A stretch of DNA of 56,658 nucleotides. Source: Methylococcaceae bacterium UBA662 (GTDB lineage Bacteria > Pseudomonadota > Gammaproteobacteria > Methylococcales > Methylomonadaceae). Below the pieces are notes generated by a model that ran no database searches, was not told where the DNA came from, and saw only the letters and a program-made list of their open reading frames with translations. A program made the translations under genes and the position numbers. Positions 42,582 through 51,642 of this stretch are shown here, piece by piece (within the stretch, counting starts at the first letter, position 1; every line of letters starts with the position of its first letter). The stretch lies in contig DBNW01000008.1 in NCBI GenBank assembly GCA_002299425.1, positions 1-56,658 of the forward strand. Reading direction: 5' to 3'.

Positions 42582-44147
42582 GTGAAAATACCTAAACCTC
42601 GTTGTTTGCTGCATGTGGGTATGCACAAAACTGGATCCAGCTCAATTCAGATAACACTGAGCGAGCAACCGGCCAATCCGAGTTATGACTATTTCAAGTT
42701 TTTTGCCGATGGAAACAGCTCCCATCCCCTTTACAGTCTGTTTTCTGAGCAACCCGAACGCTACTATCTTAACCAGTTGATGGGTTGGACGGTAGCTGAG
42801 ATAGACTTTTTTAATCAACACAATCAAGAACAACTGGAGCAACACTTAAAAAATACCCAGTCGGATTTGGTCATTATTTCTGGTGAGGATGTTCTGCTGT
42901 TAAACGCCGCCGAGCTGGCCGGTCTGCGGGATTTTTTGTTGCGTTACTGCCGCTGCGTCGAGGTTTTCGCGTATATTCGACCGTTTGTTCCGTACATACA
43001 AAGCATGCTGCAGCAAGTGCTTAAAGGCGGTGCTAAAGATTTTGTGCTAGATGATTTGTATCCACATTACCGGCAGGAACTGGAAAAGTTCGATACCGTT
43101 TTTGGCCGAGACCGTGTTCGGCTGGTGGCGTTTGATCCGGCTTCTTTTTGTAACGGTGATGTGGTGTGGGATTTTTGCCAACAGGTCGGCATCGTTATTG
43201 CCCCGGGTGGCGTAACTCGCGAGAACAAAGCCTTGTCTTTGGAGGCGGCGGCTTTTTTGTACGCTTATCATAAACAGGGTTTTGAGTTCGGGAGTGGGCA
43301 ACTGGCCATTGAAGAGACGTGTGGAGTTATTGAGGCTTTGTCAGCAGTGGGGAAGAGAAAAATTCATTTCTCAAAAAATTTAGTGCAGTCGTTAAGCGAA
43401 AAGCACGGGGCAGACATAAAATGGGCAGAGCAGCGGCTTGGATGTTCCTTGTCTCCTACTGCGTCGCCTGAAGATACGGAAGACAGTATTTCTTGCACGG
43501 ATGATTTACTGGTCTTAGCTGTCCGTTATGCCGGTCAACTGAAGCAATTGGTTTTTAACCAAACAGACCAACAACAAGTGACACCGCAAACCGTGGCCAA
43601 TTGGGTGCAGTGGCTGCGTATGCAGTGGCAGGATGCACAAGCCGGGCAGATGAGTTGGCTGCGTTCAGCGGCACAATTAAAACAGGTAGCAAACCAAGTT
43701 GACTGCCTAGAGCGTAGTCTAAAAACACTGTTTTTACTGCTAAGCCAGGCCGATGCGGGCAATTCTGCCAGAGATTTATACACGCAGGCCTTGCCGCTGT
43801 TGCAAGCTGGCATGACATTGCCGAACGCTAAACAAACCATCCTGTTTAACATTGATTTGTTCAATTCTGGCCGCTTGCTCGGATGGCTGATAGACAGTGC
43901 AGACTTCACTAAAAAACAGGCTATCGAATTATACGGCAGCCAGGGGTTGCTGGGCCAAGGGATAGCTGACCGCTTTCGGGCAGATTTAGTCGGTACGGTT
44001 TGTGAACACGGATGTTGTGCTTTTGATATTGCTGTAGCTGCTACCGCCGCTGATTTCGGTGCCTGGATTGTCGTAAGGGTTGTCGGTTCCGATCAGTTTT
44101 TTTGGTTTGAGTCTAAACGGGTTAGCGGTTTGGATAAAGCGGCTTAA
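42582..44147 (+). CDS. Sulfotransferase-like protein with C-terminal extension
   Basis: 521-residue protein. The PAPS loop is near the start (LLHVGMHKTGSSSIQITL), closely like that of the minus-strand protein at 31873-32829, and VEVFAYIRPFVPYIQSMLQ fits the 3'-phosphate-binding segment. Residues beyond about 330 are a helical linker and a beta-rich tail of unknown type. GTG start with an AAGGA site seven bases ahead. 15 nt separate it from the preceding glycosyltransferase. Probably sulfates a glycan made by this operon. Confidence 0.7.
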   Translation: MKIPKPRCLLHVGMHKTGSSSIQITLSEQPANPSYDYFKFFADGNSSHPLYSLFSEQPERYYLNQLMGWTVAEIDFFNQHNQEQLEQHLKNTQSDLVIISGEDVLLLNAAELAGLRDFLLRYCRCVEVFAYIRPFVPYIQSMLQQVLKGGAKDFVLDDLYPHYRQELEKFDTVFGRDRVRLVAFDPASFCNGDVVWDFCQQVGIVIAPGGVTRENKALSLEAAAFLYAYHKQGFEFGSGQLAIEETCGVIEALSAVGKRKIHFSKNLVQSLSEKHGADIKWAEQRLGCSLSPTASPEDTEDSISCTDDLLVLAVRYAGQLKQLVFNQTDQQQVTPQTVANWVQWLRMQWQDAQAGQMSWLRSAAQLKQVANQVDCLERSLKTLFLLLSQADAGNSARDLYTQALPLLQAGMTLPNAKQTILFNIDLFNSGRLLGWLIDSADFTKKQAIELYGSQGLLGQGIADRFRADLVGTVCEHGCCAFDIAVAATAADFGAWIVVRVVGSDQFFWFESKRVSGLDKAA

Positions 44148-44207
44148 ACCTCGTTTTGGCAAACTTGTAGAGGCTACCTGAATTCTTTTTTTTCTAGGAG
44201 TTGTACG

Positions 44208-45146
44208 ATGAAAAACAATACCCGCCATTGGGTGGTCTTAGGGGGAGGCGGGTTTGTTGGCACTAATTTATGCAGGCGTTTGACGCGTGCAGGGGTGCAG
44301 GTGGTGGCTTTTGGTCGGAGTTCCGGTTTTCCTGACGCCTTGCGCGGTTGTCGCTGGGTATCTGGAGATTTTTTTAATACCGACGATTTAGCGGCGGTGT
44401 TGGAAAATGCCGAGTATGTGGTTCATGCAATCAGCACAGTGACTCCGGCTAAGTCTAACGAATTGCCAATAAAAGATGTTGAAGAAAACTTGATAGGTTC
44501 ACTGCGGCTGATTCATTTGTGTATCGCTAAAGGGGTTAAGCGGTTAATCGTTTTGTCTTCAGGTGGAACGGTGTACGGTCCCGATGTGGCGGTGCCGACT
44601 CAGGAAGATGCGACGAATCACCCGCTGTGTTCTTACGGGGTGGTGAAGTTGGCAGTGGAGAAGTATTTAGCTATTTACCGCCACCAAGGCTTGTTAGATT
44701 CTGTCGTGCTAAGGGTGGCCAACCCCTACGGACCCTACCAACAGCCTAAAGGCCAAGGAGTCATTGCAGCGACCGTGCAAAAAATTTTGTTGAGTCAGCC
44801 AGCCGAAATATGGGGCGATGGTACCGTTACCCGTGATTACATTTATATCGATGACGTAGTCGATGCCATCATGGCTGCTGCAAGACTTGATGATGACAGT
44901 GCGCCCCGTCTTTATAACATTGGCAGTGGGATAGGCCGGACAATTAATGAAGTTATCGACAGTCTTTGCAAAATTCACGGGCCTATAGAAGTGCTCAGGC
45001 AGCCGGGACGTACGTTGGATGTGCCGGTCAGCGTTCTGAGCATACACCGTGCCCAGCAGTTTTTAGGCTGGACTCCTCGTACTGACTGGCAGGAAGGGTT
45101 AAGTGCCACCTACGGGTGGTTTTCAGAGCATTGGCTCAATAGATAG
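44208..45146 (+). CDS. NAD-dependent epimerase/dehydratase (extended SDR)
   Basis: 312-residue extended short-chain dehydrogenase of the nucleotide-sugar epimerase type. The Rossmann loop is VVLGGGGFVGTNLCRR, the catalytic serine lies in LIVLSSGGTVYGP and the catalytic pair in CSYGVVKLAVEKYL (Y-x-x-x-K). NPYGPYQQ and the DYIYIDDVVDAI motif are usual for UDP-sugar 4-epimerases or dTDP-glucose dehydratases. The exact sugar is undetermined. It supplies a sugar donor for the surrounding transferases. TAGGAG precedes the ATG by 8 nt. Confidence 0.88.
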   Translation: MKNNTRHWVVLGGGGFVGTNLCRRLTRAGVQVVAFGRSSGFPDALRGCRWVSGDFFNTDDLAAVLENAEYVVHAISTVTPAKSNELPIKDVEENLIGSLRLIHLCIAKGVKRLIVLSSGGTVYGPDVAVPTQEDATNHPLCSYGVVKLAVEKYLAIYRHQGLLDSVVLRVANPYGPYQQPKGQGVIAATVQKILLSQPAEIWGDGTVTRDYIYIDDVVDAIMAAARLDDDSAPRLYNIGSGIGRTINEVIDSLCKIHGPIEVLRQPGRTLDVPVSVLSIHRAQQFLGWTPRTDWQEGLSATYGWFSEHWLNR

Positions 45147-45226
45147 TTGGATGTTACTCAGATTGGTGAAGTTGTGGCTGATCGGATGGTTTTTTAAATT
45201 TTAAATTCATTAACGGGAGTGTAAAA

Positions 45227-45727
45227 ATGGCAATATCGACCAATAAAAAATCTTTGCTGGTTAAAGCAGTGGAATTTGCAGCAAGCGACGACTTAGTAGG
45301 CTTCGGTGTGGGTTATCCTAAACCCGAGCAAGTATTTACCGATGAAAATCTGGTTATTGGCGGTTGGGTTGTGGGCAAAAGCAGTCCGGTAGAAACAGTT
45401 ATTTTGTCTGGCGGGATTGCCTTATTGACGGTTCCCGTGGATGTGTCTCGCCCTGATATTCATGAACATTATGGGGACAGCATCAACGGCCTGTGTCCGG
45501 TACTGGATGCTGTACCACGGTGCGGTTTTTTCAAAGAAATTCCGTTAGATGCCATTACTGTGGACTGCCCTGTAGAAGTGGCTGCGGTGACTAGGGACGG
45601 CACCAAAATAGTATTGGCGGTTTTTACGTTTTCCGCAGCAGAAACTGAAAAAACCAATCCCGTTGCCCAGCAAGCACCCAGTACAAGTTCTTTCTGGCAG
45701 GTAAAAAAAGGCAACAAAAAAAAATAA
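45227..45727 (+). CDS. Unknown 166-residue protein of the glycan operon
   Basis: Beta-rich protein without signal peptide. The stretch NLVIGGWVVGKSSPVETVIL, then VPVDVSRPDIHEHYGDSING and CGFFKEIPLDAI, resembles beta-sandwich domains that are fused to glycosyltransferases and sulfotransferases in other bacteria (G-W-V-x-G then R-P-D-V and G-F motifs). It may be such a domain encoded separately. The tail is lysine rich (QVKKGNKKKK). GGGAG ribosome binding site. It is followed by the 600-residue sulfotransferase-like gene after 14 nt. Confidence 0.55.
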   Translation: MAISTNKKSLLVKAVEFAASDDLVGFGVGYPKPEQVFTDENLVIGGWVVGKSSPVETVILSGGIALLTVPVDVSRPDIHEHYGDSINGLCPVLDAVPRCGFFKEIPLDAITVDCPVEVAAVTRDGTKIVLAVFTFSAAETEKTNPVAQQAPSTSSFWQVKKGNKKK

Positions 45728-45741
45728 CGAATTTTGGCCAG

Positions 45742-47544
45742 ATGGCGTATGAGCGTTTAGTCACGGTTTTTGATGAGGCTGAAGTGGCCGGGGATTGGGT
45801 AACCCCAATACACGTTTTGCAGTCCTTATCGAAAACTAAGGCACAGGTGCCATTGCCGGATTGGCTGTTGATGGAGGCTGTTTGGAGCAGTGTTCAGAGA
45901 AAAAAACGGCTCCATTGCGGCCATCCTGAACACGTTGCACCGAGGCAATTTTTGTGTGAACTGGAAACACTGACGTTTTGGTCACAAGTAGTCGAGTTCG
46001 ATCTAAGCTTTTCCTTGTTAGACTCGTCGTATCTATACGCACAGGGTTTCAATGAAGGAACGTGCAACAGCCTGAGCCAGTTCTTGGCCCATCCACAAAG
46101 CAAACAGTTGTCTCCGCATCCTTTGTTTAATACCAGACGCTATATCAAGAGCGAACAGCTAGAAAAAACTCCGCACCACCCGTTGGTGCATTTTTTTCGT
46201 CATGCCAGTGGCTATCAGAAAAAATCTCCGCTTCCCACCCCGTATTTCGATTGTGATTGGTATCGGCTAAATTATTTACAGGGCATTCCTGGGGTAAACC
46301 CTCTGTTGCATTACTTAAGTCACTGTCATGAGCCGGGTGTGCAACCTGGTCCGCATTTTAACAACGACTATGTCCGGCAAACTCAGGATTTACCCGTCAC
46401 AGCCGACCCGTTGACGCATTACCTAACAGAGTTACAACGTCTAGGGGAGGCGTTTTGCCGTCAGGGGTTTTCCCCATGCCCCTATTTTGATAGGACGTAT
46501 TATTTATCGCGCTACCCGGACATAAACGCTGCGATGAAGCAAAGCGGGTTTGATCCGTTCCTGCATTTTGCGACGATGAGTACAGCCGAGGGAAGATGGG
46601 GGCATCCGTGGTTATGTCAACATAGGGCGACGCCGGAAACATTAGCTCATTTTGCTGCCAAAAAACGGCTAGCGGTGCTGGTTTTGGGAATGCACCGTAG
46701 CGGTACTTCGGTGTTGACACGGGTTATTAGTCTATTAGGGATGGATTTGCCCAGTCGCCTGATGGTGTCAGATGGCAACAATGAAACCGGGTATTGGGAA
46801 TCTTTGGAATTGGCCAATATCCATGACCAAATATTGGCTTTACTGGGTTCAAGCTGGGATGGTGTATTGCCCGTTAGTGATAGTCAATTGTTGGCTAATC
46901 CACACGCTCAATCACTCTTGGTTAATTACGTTGCTCGGGAGTTTGTGGATTCCGAGTGCTTTGTGTTAAAAGACCCGCGTATGTGCAAGCTGGTGCCGTT
47001 ATGGTTAAGTGCGCTGCAAGCACTTAATGTACAAATAAAAATTGTGATTGCGTTTAGAAATCCTCTGGAAGTGGCTCTTTCCTTGCAAAAAAGAAACGAG
47101 TTTCCATTAGAAAAATCTTATTTGCTGTGGCTGCGGCATGTATTGGAAGCAGAGCAGCACAGCCGTGGAATTGACCGTTGTATAGTCAGCTATGCGCAGC
47201 TCTTGGCAAACCATAAGACAGTGATCAAGCAATTGGAAAGTCTTTTTGGGGCACAATGGCCTATTAATTGTTCCGACGCAGCGTTGGCCGAAATTTCCCA
47301 GTTTATCGATAGCAAACATTACCATCAGCGTGTACCTAAGGCCAGGGTGTTGACTGCCCAGCTTCCTGAATGGGTTGCAAAAACCTACGCCGCCTTGCAC
47401 CGGCTGTCCAAAAACGGCAGTGATGCTCGCGCACTGCGGGTTCTGAATAAAATTTCCGGTGCTATCCAACAAGCCGATAAAATTTATGCCCCTGTTATTG
47501 CCAACATGGCTGAAACGGCGCAAGCAATGACCGGCACACACTAA
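45742..47544 (+). CDS. HYL-repeat protein with C-terminal sulfotransferase domain
   Basis: 600-residue protein. Residues about 128-285 carry four degenerate repeats of the kind seen in the 1292-residue protein (YFDCDWYRLNYLQGIPGVNP with LLHYLSHCHEPG; YFDRTYYLSRYPDINAAMKQ with DPFLHFATMSTAEGR). The C-terminal domain from about 308 has the PAPS loop LVLGMHRSGTSVLTRVISLL, KDPRMCKLVPLWLSAL and KIVIAFRNPLEVALSL, as in sulfotransferase family members. Likely sulfates the glycan product of the operon, with the repeats acting as a targeting or assembly module. The spacing to the previous gene is 14 nt. Confidence 0.75.
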   Translation: MAYERLVTVFDEAEVAGDWVTPIHVLQSLSKTKAQVPLPDWLLMEAVWSSVQRKKRLHCGHPEHVAPRQFLCELETLTFWSQVVEFDLSFSLLDSSYLYAQGFNEGTCNSLSQFLAHPQSKQLSPHPLFNTRRYIKSEQLEKTPHHPLVHFFRHASGYQKKSPLPTPYFDCDWYRLNYLQGIPGVNPLLHYLSHCHEPGVQPGPHFNNDYVRQTQDLPVTADPLTHYLTELQRLGEAFCRQGFSPCPYFDRTYYLSRYPDINAAMKQSGFDPFLHFATMSTAEGRWGHPWLCQHRATPETLAHFAAKKRLAVLVLGMHRSGTSVLTRVISLLGMDLPSRLMVSDGNNETGYWESLELANIHDQILALLGSSWDGVLPVSDSQLLANPHAQSLLVNYVAREFVDSECFVLKDPRMCKLVPLWLSALQALNVQIKIVIAFRNPLEVALSLQKRNEFPLEKSYLLWLRHVLEAEQHSRGIDRCIVSYAQLLANHKTVIKQLESLFGAQWPINCSDAALAEISQFIDSKHYHQRVPKARVLTAQLPEWVAKTYAALHRLSKNGSDARALRVLNKISGAIQQADKIYAPVIANMAETAQAMTGTH

Positions 47545-47682
47545 TGGGCGCAAAAATTAAGTTGGCAAAAAAAACAGGGACTGTTCAGTAAGTTGCTAAA
47601 AAGCAGTTTTTTTAAAGCTTTTTGCGATGAAATTTTTTACTCTGCTAACACTCTGTTTCCAAGGTTTTCAGCCAAGGTGTTT

Positions 47683-48225
47683 ATGGTTTATTTTTTACGT
47701 TCTAGCCCTAGGGCTTGGTTTTTGGTGGGTTTTTTAGCCTGCGTATTTTTGCTGTTGATGGGGGCCTACTTCCAGTTCGTCGATGGCTTGGAACCTTGCC
47801 CCTTGTGCATTTCCCAGCGCATCGCTATTTTTTTGGTGGGGGTGTGCTTTTTGGTGGCGGTGCTCCACAACCCGGGTGTCTTGGGCATCAAAATTTACGC
47901 CATTGTCGGTGCAACGCTGGCCTTGTGCGGGGCTGCGTTGTCCACGCGCCACGTTTGGTTGCAACAGTTGCCGCCTGAGGAGGTGCCGGAATGCGTGGGT
48001 GGCAGTTTGGAATACATGCTGGCGTATTTTCCGCTAACCGAAACCCTGAAACTGATGCTGAGCGGCACCGGTGACTGCGCGGAGGTTAATTGGACCCTGT
48101 TGGGGTTCAGCATGCCAGCGTGGACATTGCTGGCATTTCTAATGCTGGCCACGCTGAGCCTTTTACAAGCATGGAATACAGCCCGAACTGGTTCTAAACC
48201 TGACTCAAAAAAAGTCAAAACGTAG
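47683..48225 (+). CDS. dsbB: Disulfide bond formation protein B
   Basis: 180-residue inner-membrane quinone reductase that reoxidises DsbA. Four membrane segments are visible. The first periplasmic loop has EPCPLCISQR (C39/C42) and the second loop has C104 (PECVGG) and C132 (GDCAEV), so both redox pairs are present. Start MVYFLRSSPRAWF is the family start; the frame extends to 47593 without recognisable sequence. About 140 nt after the sulfotransferase-like gene, so possibly its own unit. Confidence 0.95.
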   Translation: MVYFLRSSPRAWFLVGFLACVFLLLMGAYFQFVDGLEPCPLCISQRIAIFLVGVCFLVAVLHNPGVLGIKIYAIVGATLALCGAALSTRHVWLQQLPPEEVPECVGGSLEYMLAYFPLTETLKLMLSGTGDCAEVNWTLLGFSMPAWTLLAFLMLATLSLLQAWNTARTGSKPDSKKVKT

Positions 48226-48352
48226 CGACAAGTGGCTGACGGTGGGGTGGGCGTTGTCGGTTGTGCGCAGGTTTAAACTGAAACTTTTGGCAGGTATGGC
48301 ACAAACTACTGAGAAGTAGATATTTGCGGAGATTAAGCGAATACGGCGGGGG

Positions 48353-48382
48353 TAAAAAAACCCGGTTTTTGGCAAAACCGGG
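48353..48382 (-). terminator. Rho-independent terminator of the phytase-like gene
   Basis: CCCGGTTTT (48361-48369) pairs with AAAACCGGG (48374-48382). On the minus strand the stem is followed by a run of seven T (complement of 48354-48360), about 85 nt after the stop of the minus-strand gene. Confidence 0.85.
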
Positions 48383-48467
48383 AAGCGTTTAAGACGTTTT
48401 TTCGCAACAGGGACACCCTTGTTCTTGGTTTTCTAACACCCGGTGCGGTGCAACCGGTCGCTAACGC

Positions 48468-49826
48468 TTAGTGGATGGTGGCTAAGTTTAACGGCTGGGC
48501 CAATTTAATGCTCAAGAACTCGGTGTTGTCGGAGTTAGCGTCGCGGCCGCCGGTGGCAGGGTAGTTGTTGTCGTTGATAATTAACAAGGTGCTGGCATCT
48601 AGCGGCAATACGCTTTCGATGGTGACGAACGGGAAAGTGAAGGTGGTGCTGCCATCGGCGTTCAAGTCGTGCGGGTCGGGGAGGTTCATTAAGTCGACAA
48701 GCTCGGTTTTGCTGACAAAACCGCCAGAAGCTACGCCGGCAATGTCAATCAAATACACTTTTTTAAACGGTGCAGGGGCTCTAGTGGCCGTGCCGCTGTT
48801 GCGCTCTAGCACTAAAAACTGATGGTCGTTAATGGCGGTCATGTCGCCAATCGCCGTGCCGTCGTTTTCCATTTGGTACAGCCAGTGCGTGTTAGTGTAG
48901 CGGCGGGTGCTAATTCTAAATTCGTTGATACGCAGAATTTTGTTGGTGCTGGCGTTAATGGTGTTGTCGCCGTTGACCGTGCCTTCTAGTAAGGTGTACA
49001 AACGGGTGCCGGCTGGATTGATGGCCATGCCTTCAAAACCGCGCGATGTGGGCAAATTGGGGGTGGCGCCGGCTAGGTGGGGATTTTGCGGGGCCATCAC
49101 TTCAACACCGGTAGCACTAGAACCAGGCGGGATGACGTTAGGCAGGCGAAATTCTGCCCGCAGCACCCGGCCATTGGCACTGGTTTCAAGCAAAAACGGC
49201 CCAAATTCTTCGCCGAACCACAAATGGCCACGGCTGTCTTGGCGTACCGATTCTAGGTCAAAATCGTAACCGGTTAATAACCGTCTTTGTTGGATGGTTT
49301 TGGCAACCGGGATGTCGTTGTTGCCGTTAGGGTAGTGGCTGTGATCTGCGGTAATGTCAAAGCCAACTCTATGATTGGGGTCGCGCAAGGTGATGAAGCT
49401 TTGTGCGTTGAATCGTGGTAACACATGACCACTCCAGTAATTAACCGGCCATACTGCGCCGCTGCCGACTACGGCCTGACCGTTCCAGGTTTTAAAGTCG
49501 GGCCTGACGGCGTACAGGCGCAGTAAGGTGTCTGCGGAGTTGGTCTTGGCGCCGAAACCGTTGTCCGCCATAACTCGAAAGGTGTTAGGAATGGGGCCGT
49601 GCAAAACAGCGGAAACGCCTTGTACCGGCTGTTTGTTAAGCAGCGGCAAGGCATTGCCGCCCGCACCGGGACCGGCAAATTGGCCTGAAGTCGGTCCTCT
49701 GGAGAAGGCGTTAGCGGGCATTAAGGCAAAGCCGGACAATTCAGCCGCTTGGGCGGATGTTGCAAACAAAGCCGCACTTAACGCGGGCAGCAAAGCCATG
49801 TGGACAAATTTTTTCATAGAGGACAT
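48468..49826 (-). CDS. Exported esterase-like protein of the phytase-like family
   Basis: 452-residue protein with a signal peptide (KKFVHMALLPALSAALFATS, then AQA-AEL cleavage-like site). The body is beta-propeller-like and contains the stretches of the esterase-like activity of phytase family: RVMADNGFGAKTNSADTLLR, GHLWFGEEFGPFLLETSANG, SRGFEGMAINPAGTRLYTLL and LLIINDNNYPATGGRDANSD. The first ATG has a GGAG site nine bases ahead. Probably a secreted phosphoesterase-like protein; no substrate is shown. It ends at a strong terminator. Confidence 0.8.
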   Translation of the reverse strand: MSSMKKFVHMALLPALSAALFATSAQAAELSGFALMPANAFSRGPTSGQFAGPGAGGNALPLLNKQPVQGVSAVLHGPIPNTFRVMADNGFGAKTNSADTLLRLYAVRPDFKTWNGQAVVGSGAVWPVNYWSGHVLPRFNAQSFITLRDPNHRVGFDITADHSHYPNGNNDIPVAKTIQQRRLLTGYDFDLESVRQDSRGHLWFGEEFGPFLLETSANGRVLRAEFRLPNVIPPGSSATGVEVMAPQNPHLAGATPNLPTSRGFEGMAINPAGTRLYTLLEGTVNGDNTINASTNKILRINEFRISTRRYTNTHWLYQMENDGTAIGDMTAINDHQFLVLERNSGTATRAPAPFKKVYLIDIAGVASGGFVSKTELVDLMNLPDPHDLNADGSTTFTFPFVTIESVLPLDASTLLIINDNNYPATGGRDANSDNTEFLSIKLAQPLNLATIH

Positions 49827-49876
49827 AAGCGGGTTACTCCGTTATCAATCAATTGAAGGCCAATGGGGGATGAAGA

Positions 49877-49920
49877 AATCCGGTACAAGCCGGATGCACC
49901 GCCCGTTAGTGGGGCGGCAA
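49877..49920 (-). terminator. Tandem hairpins downstream of the QEGLA gene
   Basis: Two adjacent hairpins (ATCCGG/CCGGAT and CCGCCC/GGGCGG) lie about 100 nt beyond the QEGLA gene stop on the minus strand; the second stem met by RNA polymerase is followed by TTTCTTC. A weak terminator is possible. Confidence 0.3.
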
Positions 49921-50016
49921 AGGGCATGGTAGCTAAGGATTTTTACCAGAATATGAAATTGCCCGGGTCGGGCGAAAAAACCAGGCCTTGTCGCAGGGAG
50001 GTGGCGCGTAGAGGTG

Positions 50017-51306
50017 CTACAAGATGTTGGCGTAATCCATTTCCAATTGCCTGAAGTTGAGCGAGGTCATAAAGCGGCTAAAACTCATCCAGGCCGAAAG
50101 GCCCATCAGGTCGGCGAATTGAGGCGGCAAAAAACGCGGTGCCGCTACGGTGCCTTCTTCGACCAAGTCACTTAACACTTTCATGTCTTCAATCATGGTT
50201 TTGCCGCAAAACAGCAAGGGGATGCGGTCGGGCTTGCCTTTGTTGACGGCCAGACGAATGAAGTTGTAGGTCAGGACAAAACCTTTAATGTAGGTCAAGT
50301 CTTTGGTAAAGGGTTTGCCATCGGCCATGCTGCCCCGGAACACCCGGCTGCTAAAGATGTAGCTTTCCTCTTCGGCTAAGCCTTTGTCTCTAAAAAAATG
50401 GAAAACATCAAGAAAATTGGCACCTTCCTCGGCCAAGGTGATGGCGCGTACCCGGTTTATTAAATTCATCAGGCGGTTTGGAGTGGAACTGAAGGTGAGG
50501 ATTTCCATGAGTACCGCTAAGCCCTCTTGGGTGATGGTAGCTGAAGGCGGGCCCTTGCCAAAAAAAGTGCAATAAGGTTGTGCCATGCCGTTTAAGGTGG
50601 TGCCTAAATGTACCCAAATTTCATGAACTTCCAGCACTTGCAGGTCACGTTTGTTGAATAAGGCATCGGCACGCAGCTTGACGTAATCGGTGCCGGCGGC
50701 GGCATCGGCGACAATGCCGTCACTGAGCATGGCCCTAAGCCCTGTACCCGGGAACAAGTGGCTTATTTTCTCATTTAAAATGTCCACTGCTGTCGCCGCA
50801 GTAATGGTTTTGGGTTCTTCGGTCAGTATGTCCAATTGCAGCAGTTGGGACAGTGTTTCTTCCATCATGCTGCCTAAGTCGGCGATGGTGGGGTCGCCGA
50901 CATGAAACACATCCAACGACGAGCCGTATAATTCCTGCGAGGCGTTGGCGAACGCTTCTGTGCCACGGTCTTCCAGCATGTAGACCACGTCTTGGTATTC
51001 GCGGCAAATGCGGCGCATGATGACGCTTAAGGGGTTAAGCTGGCCCAATCGCCTGACTAAATCACGCTCAATTTCATGGAATTCCGCCCTTTTTTCTGTC
51101 GGGTCAAAGCCTAGGGGGCGATTTTGGTAATAGATCCGGTCAATTTTTGGCAATTCACGGCAGCCACGGGCAAAAAAATCTTGTTTAATGCTGTCGTCCC
51201 ATTTAATTGCATCGAGTATCCGAATGGGTTGCTGTGCTTTTACGATGCGGTCAGAAAGACTTTTTATTTCAGTGAGATAGTTTGTTGGTTTGGAGAGAAT
51301 GGGCAT
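50017..51306 (-). CDS. QEGLA-motif protein (DUF1704), putative zinc metallopeptidase
   Basis: 429-residue cytosolic protein of the family named for its QEGLA motif (SATITQEGLAVLMEILTF). Ahead of it is VLEVHEIWVHLGTTLNGMAQ, an H-E-x-x-x-H pattern that in the eukaryotic MATCAP/KIAA0895L relatives forms the zinc site of a tubulin carboxypeptidase. With the glutamate of QEGLAVLME as a possible third ligand, a peptidase activity is reasonable but unproven in bacteria. No signal peptide. It starts about 340 nt below the L,D-transpeptidase stop on the same strand; a functional link is not evident. Confidence 0.8.
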   Translation of the reverse strand: MPILSKPTNYLTEIKSLSDRIVKAQQPIRILDAIKWDDSIKQDFFARGCRELPKIDRIYYQNRPLGFDPTEKRAEFHEIERDLVRRLGQLNPLSVIMRRICREYQDVVYMLEDRGTEAFANASQELYGSSLDVFHVGDPTIADLGSMMEETLSQLLQLDILTEEPKTITAATAVDILNEKISHLFPGTGLRAMLSDGIVADAAAGTDYVKLRADALFNKRDLQVLEVHEIWVHLGTTLNGMAQPYCTFFGKGPPSATITQEGLAVLMEILTFSSTPNRLMNLINRVRAITLAEEGANFLDVFHFFRDKGLAEEESYIFSSRVFRGSMADGKPFTKDLTYIKGFVLTYNFIRLAVNKGKPDRIPLLFCGKTMIEDMKVLSDLVEEGTVAAPRFLPPQFADLMGLSAWMSFSRFMTSLNFRQLEMDYANIL

Positions 51307-51642
51307 GGTTATTGTTCTGCAATAGGGTGCGTGAGTCGGTGGTTGTCGGTTTCTGCGCGGGCGGCTTTTTGTTTAAAGGGCATTCTCGGCCCGTGTAACA
51401 AGCCGCAAAAACGAGGTACAGCTAACAGCCTGCGGCCAGGCTGTCAAGGGTTAAAAATCGGGATTCTTTAACAGCACCATTTAACCTTAGGCTACTGCCA
51501 CACTGCACGCGCTGTACGCGAGGCTTTACTAGGAAACGGCGGCCTCGCCTGAGGCGGCGATAGTGTATCGGGTATGGCATTAAGAACAGGCTGACTGAGC
51601 CGGCCTTGTCTGTATTTGTCCTTGTAGGGGTGTCGGCGGGGT
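51307..51642. other. Intergenic stretch with a strong small hairpin
   Basis: 336 bases between two minus-strand genes. ACAGCCTG (51425-51432), loop CGGC, CAGGCTGT (51437-51444) is a perfect 8-bp stem; GCCTC-GCCT-GAGGC (51542-51555) is a smaller one. Neither is followed by a T-run. No coding frame with protein-like character was seen. Confidence 0.45.
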
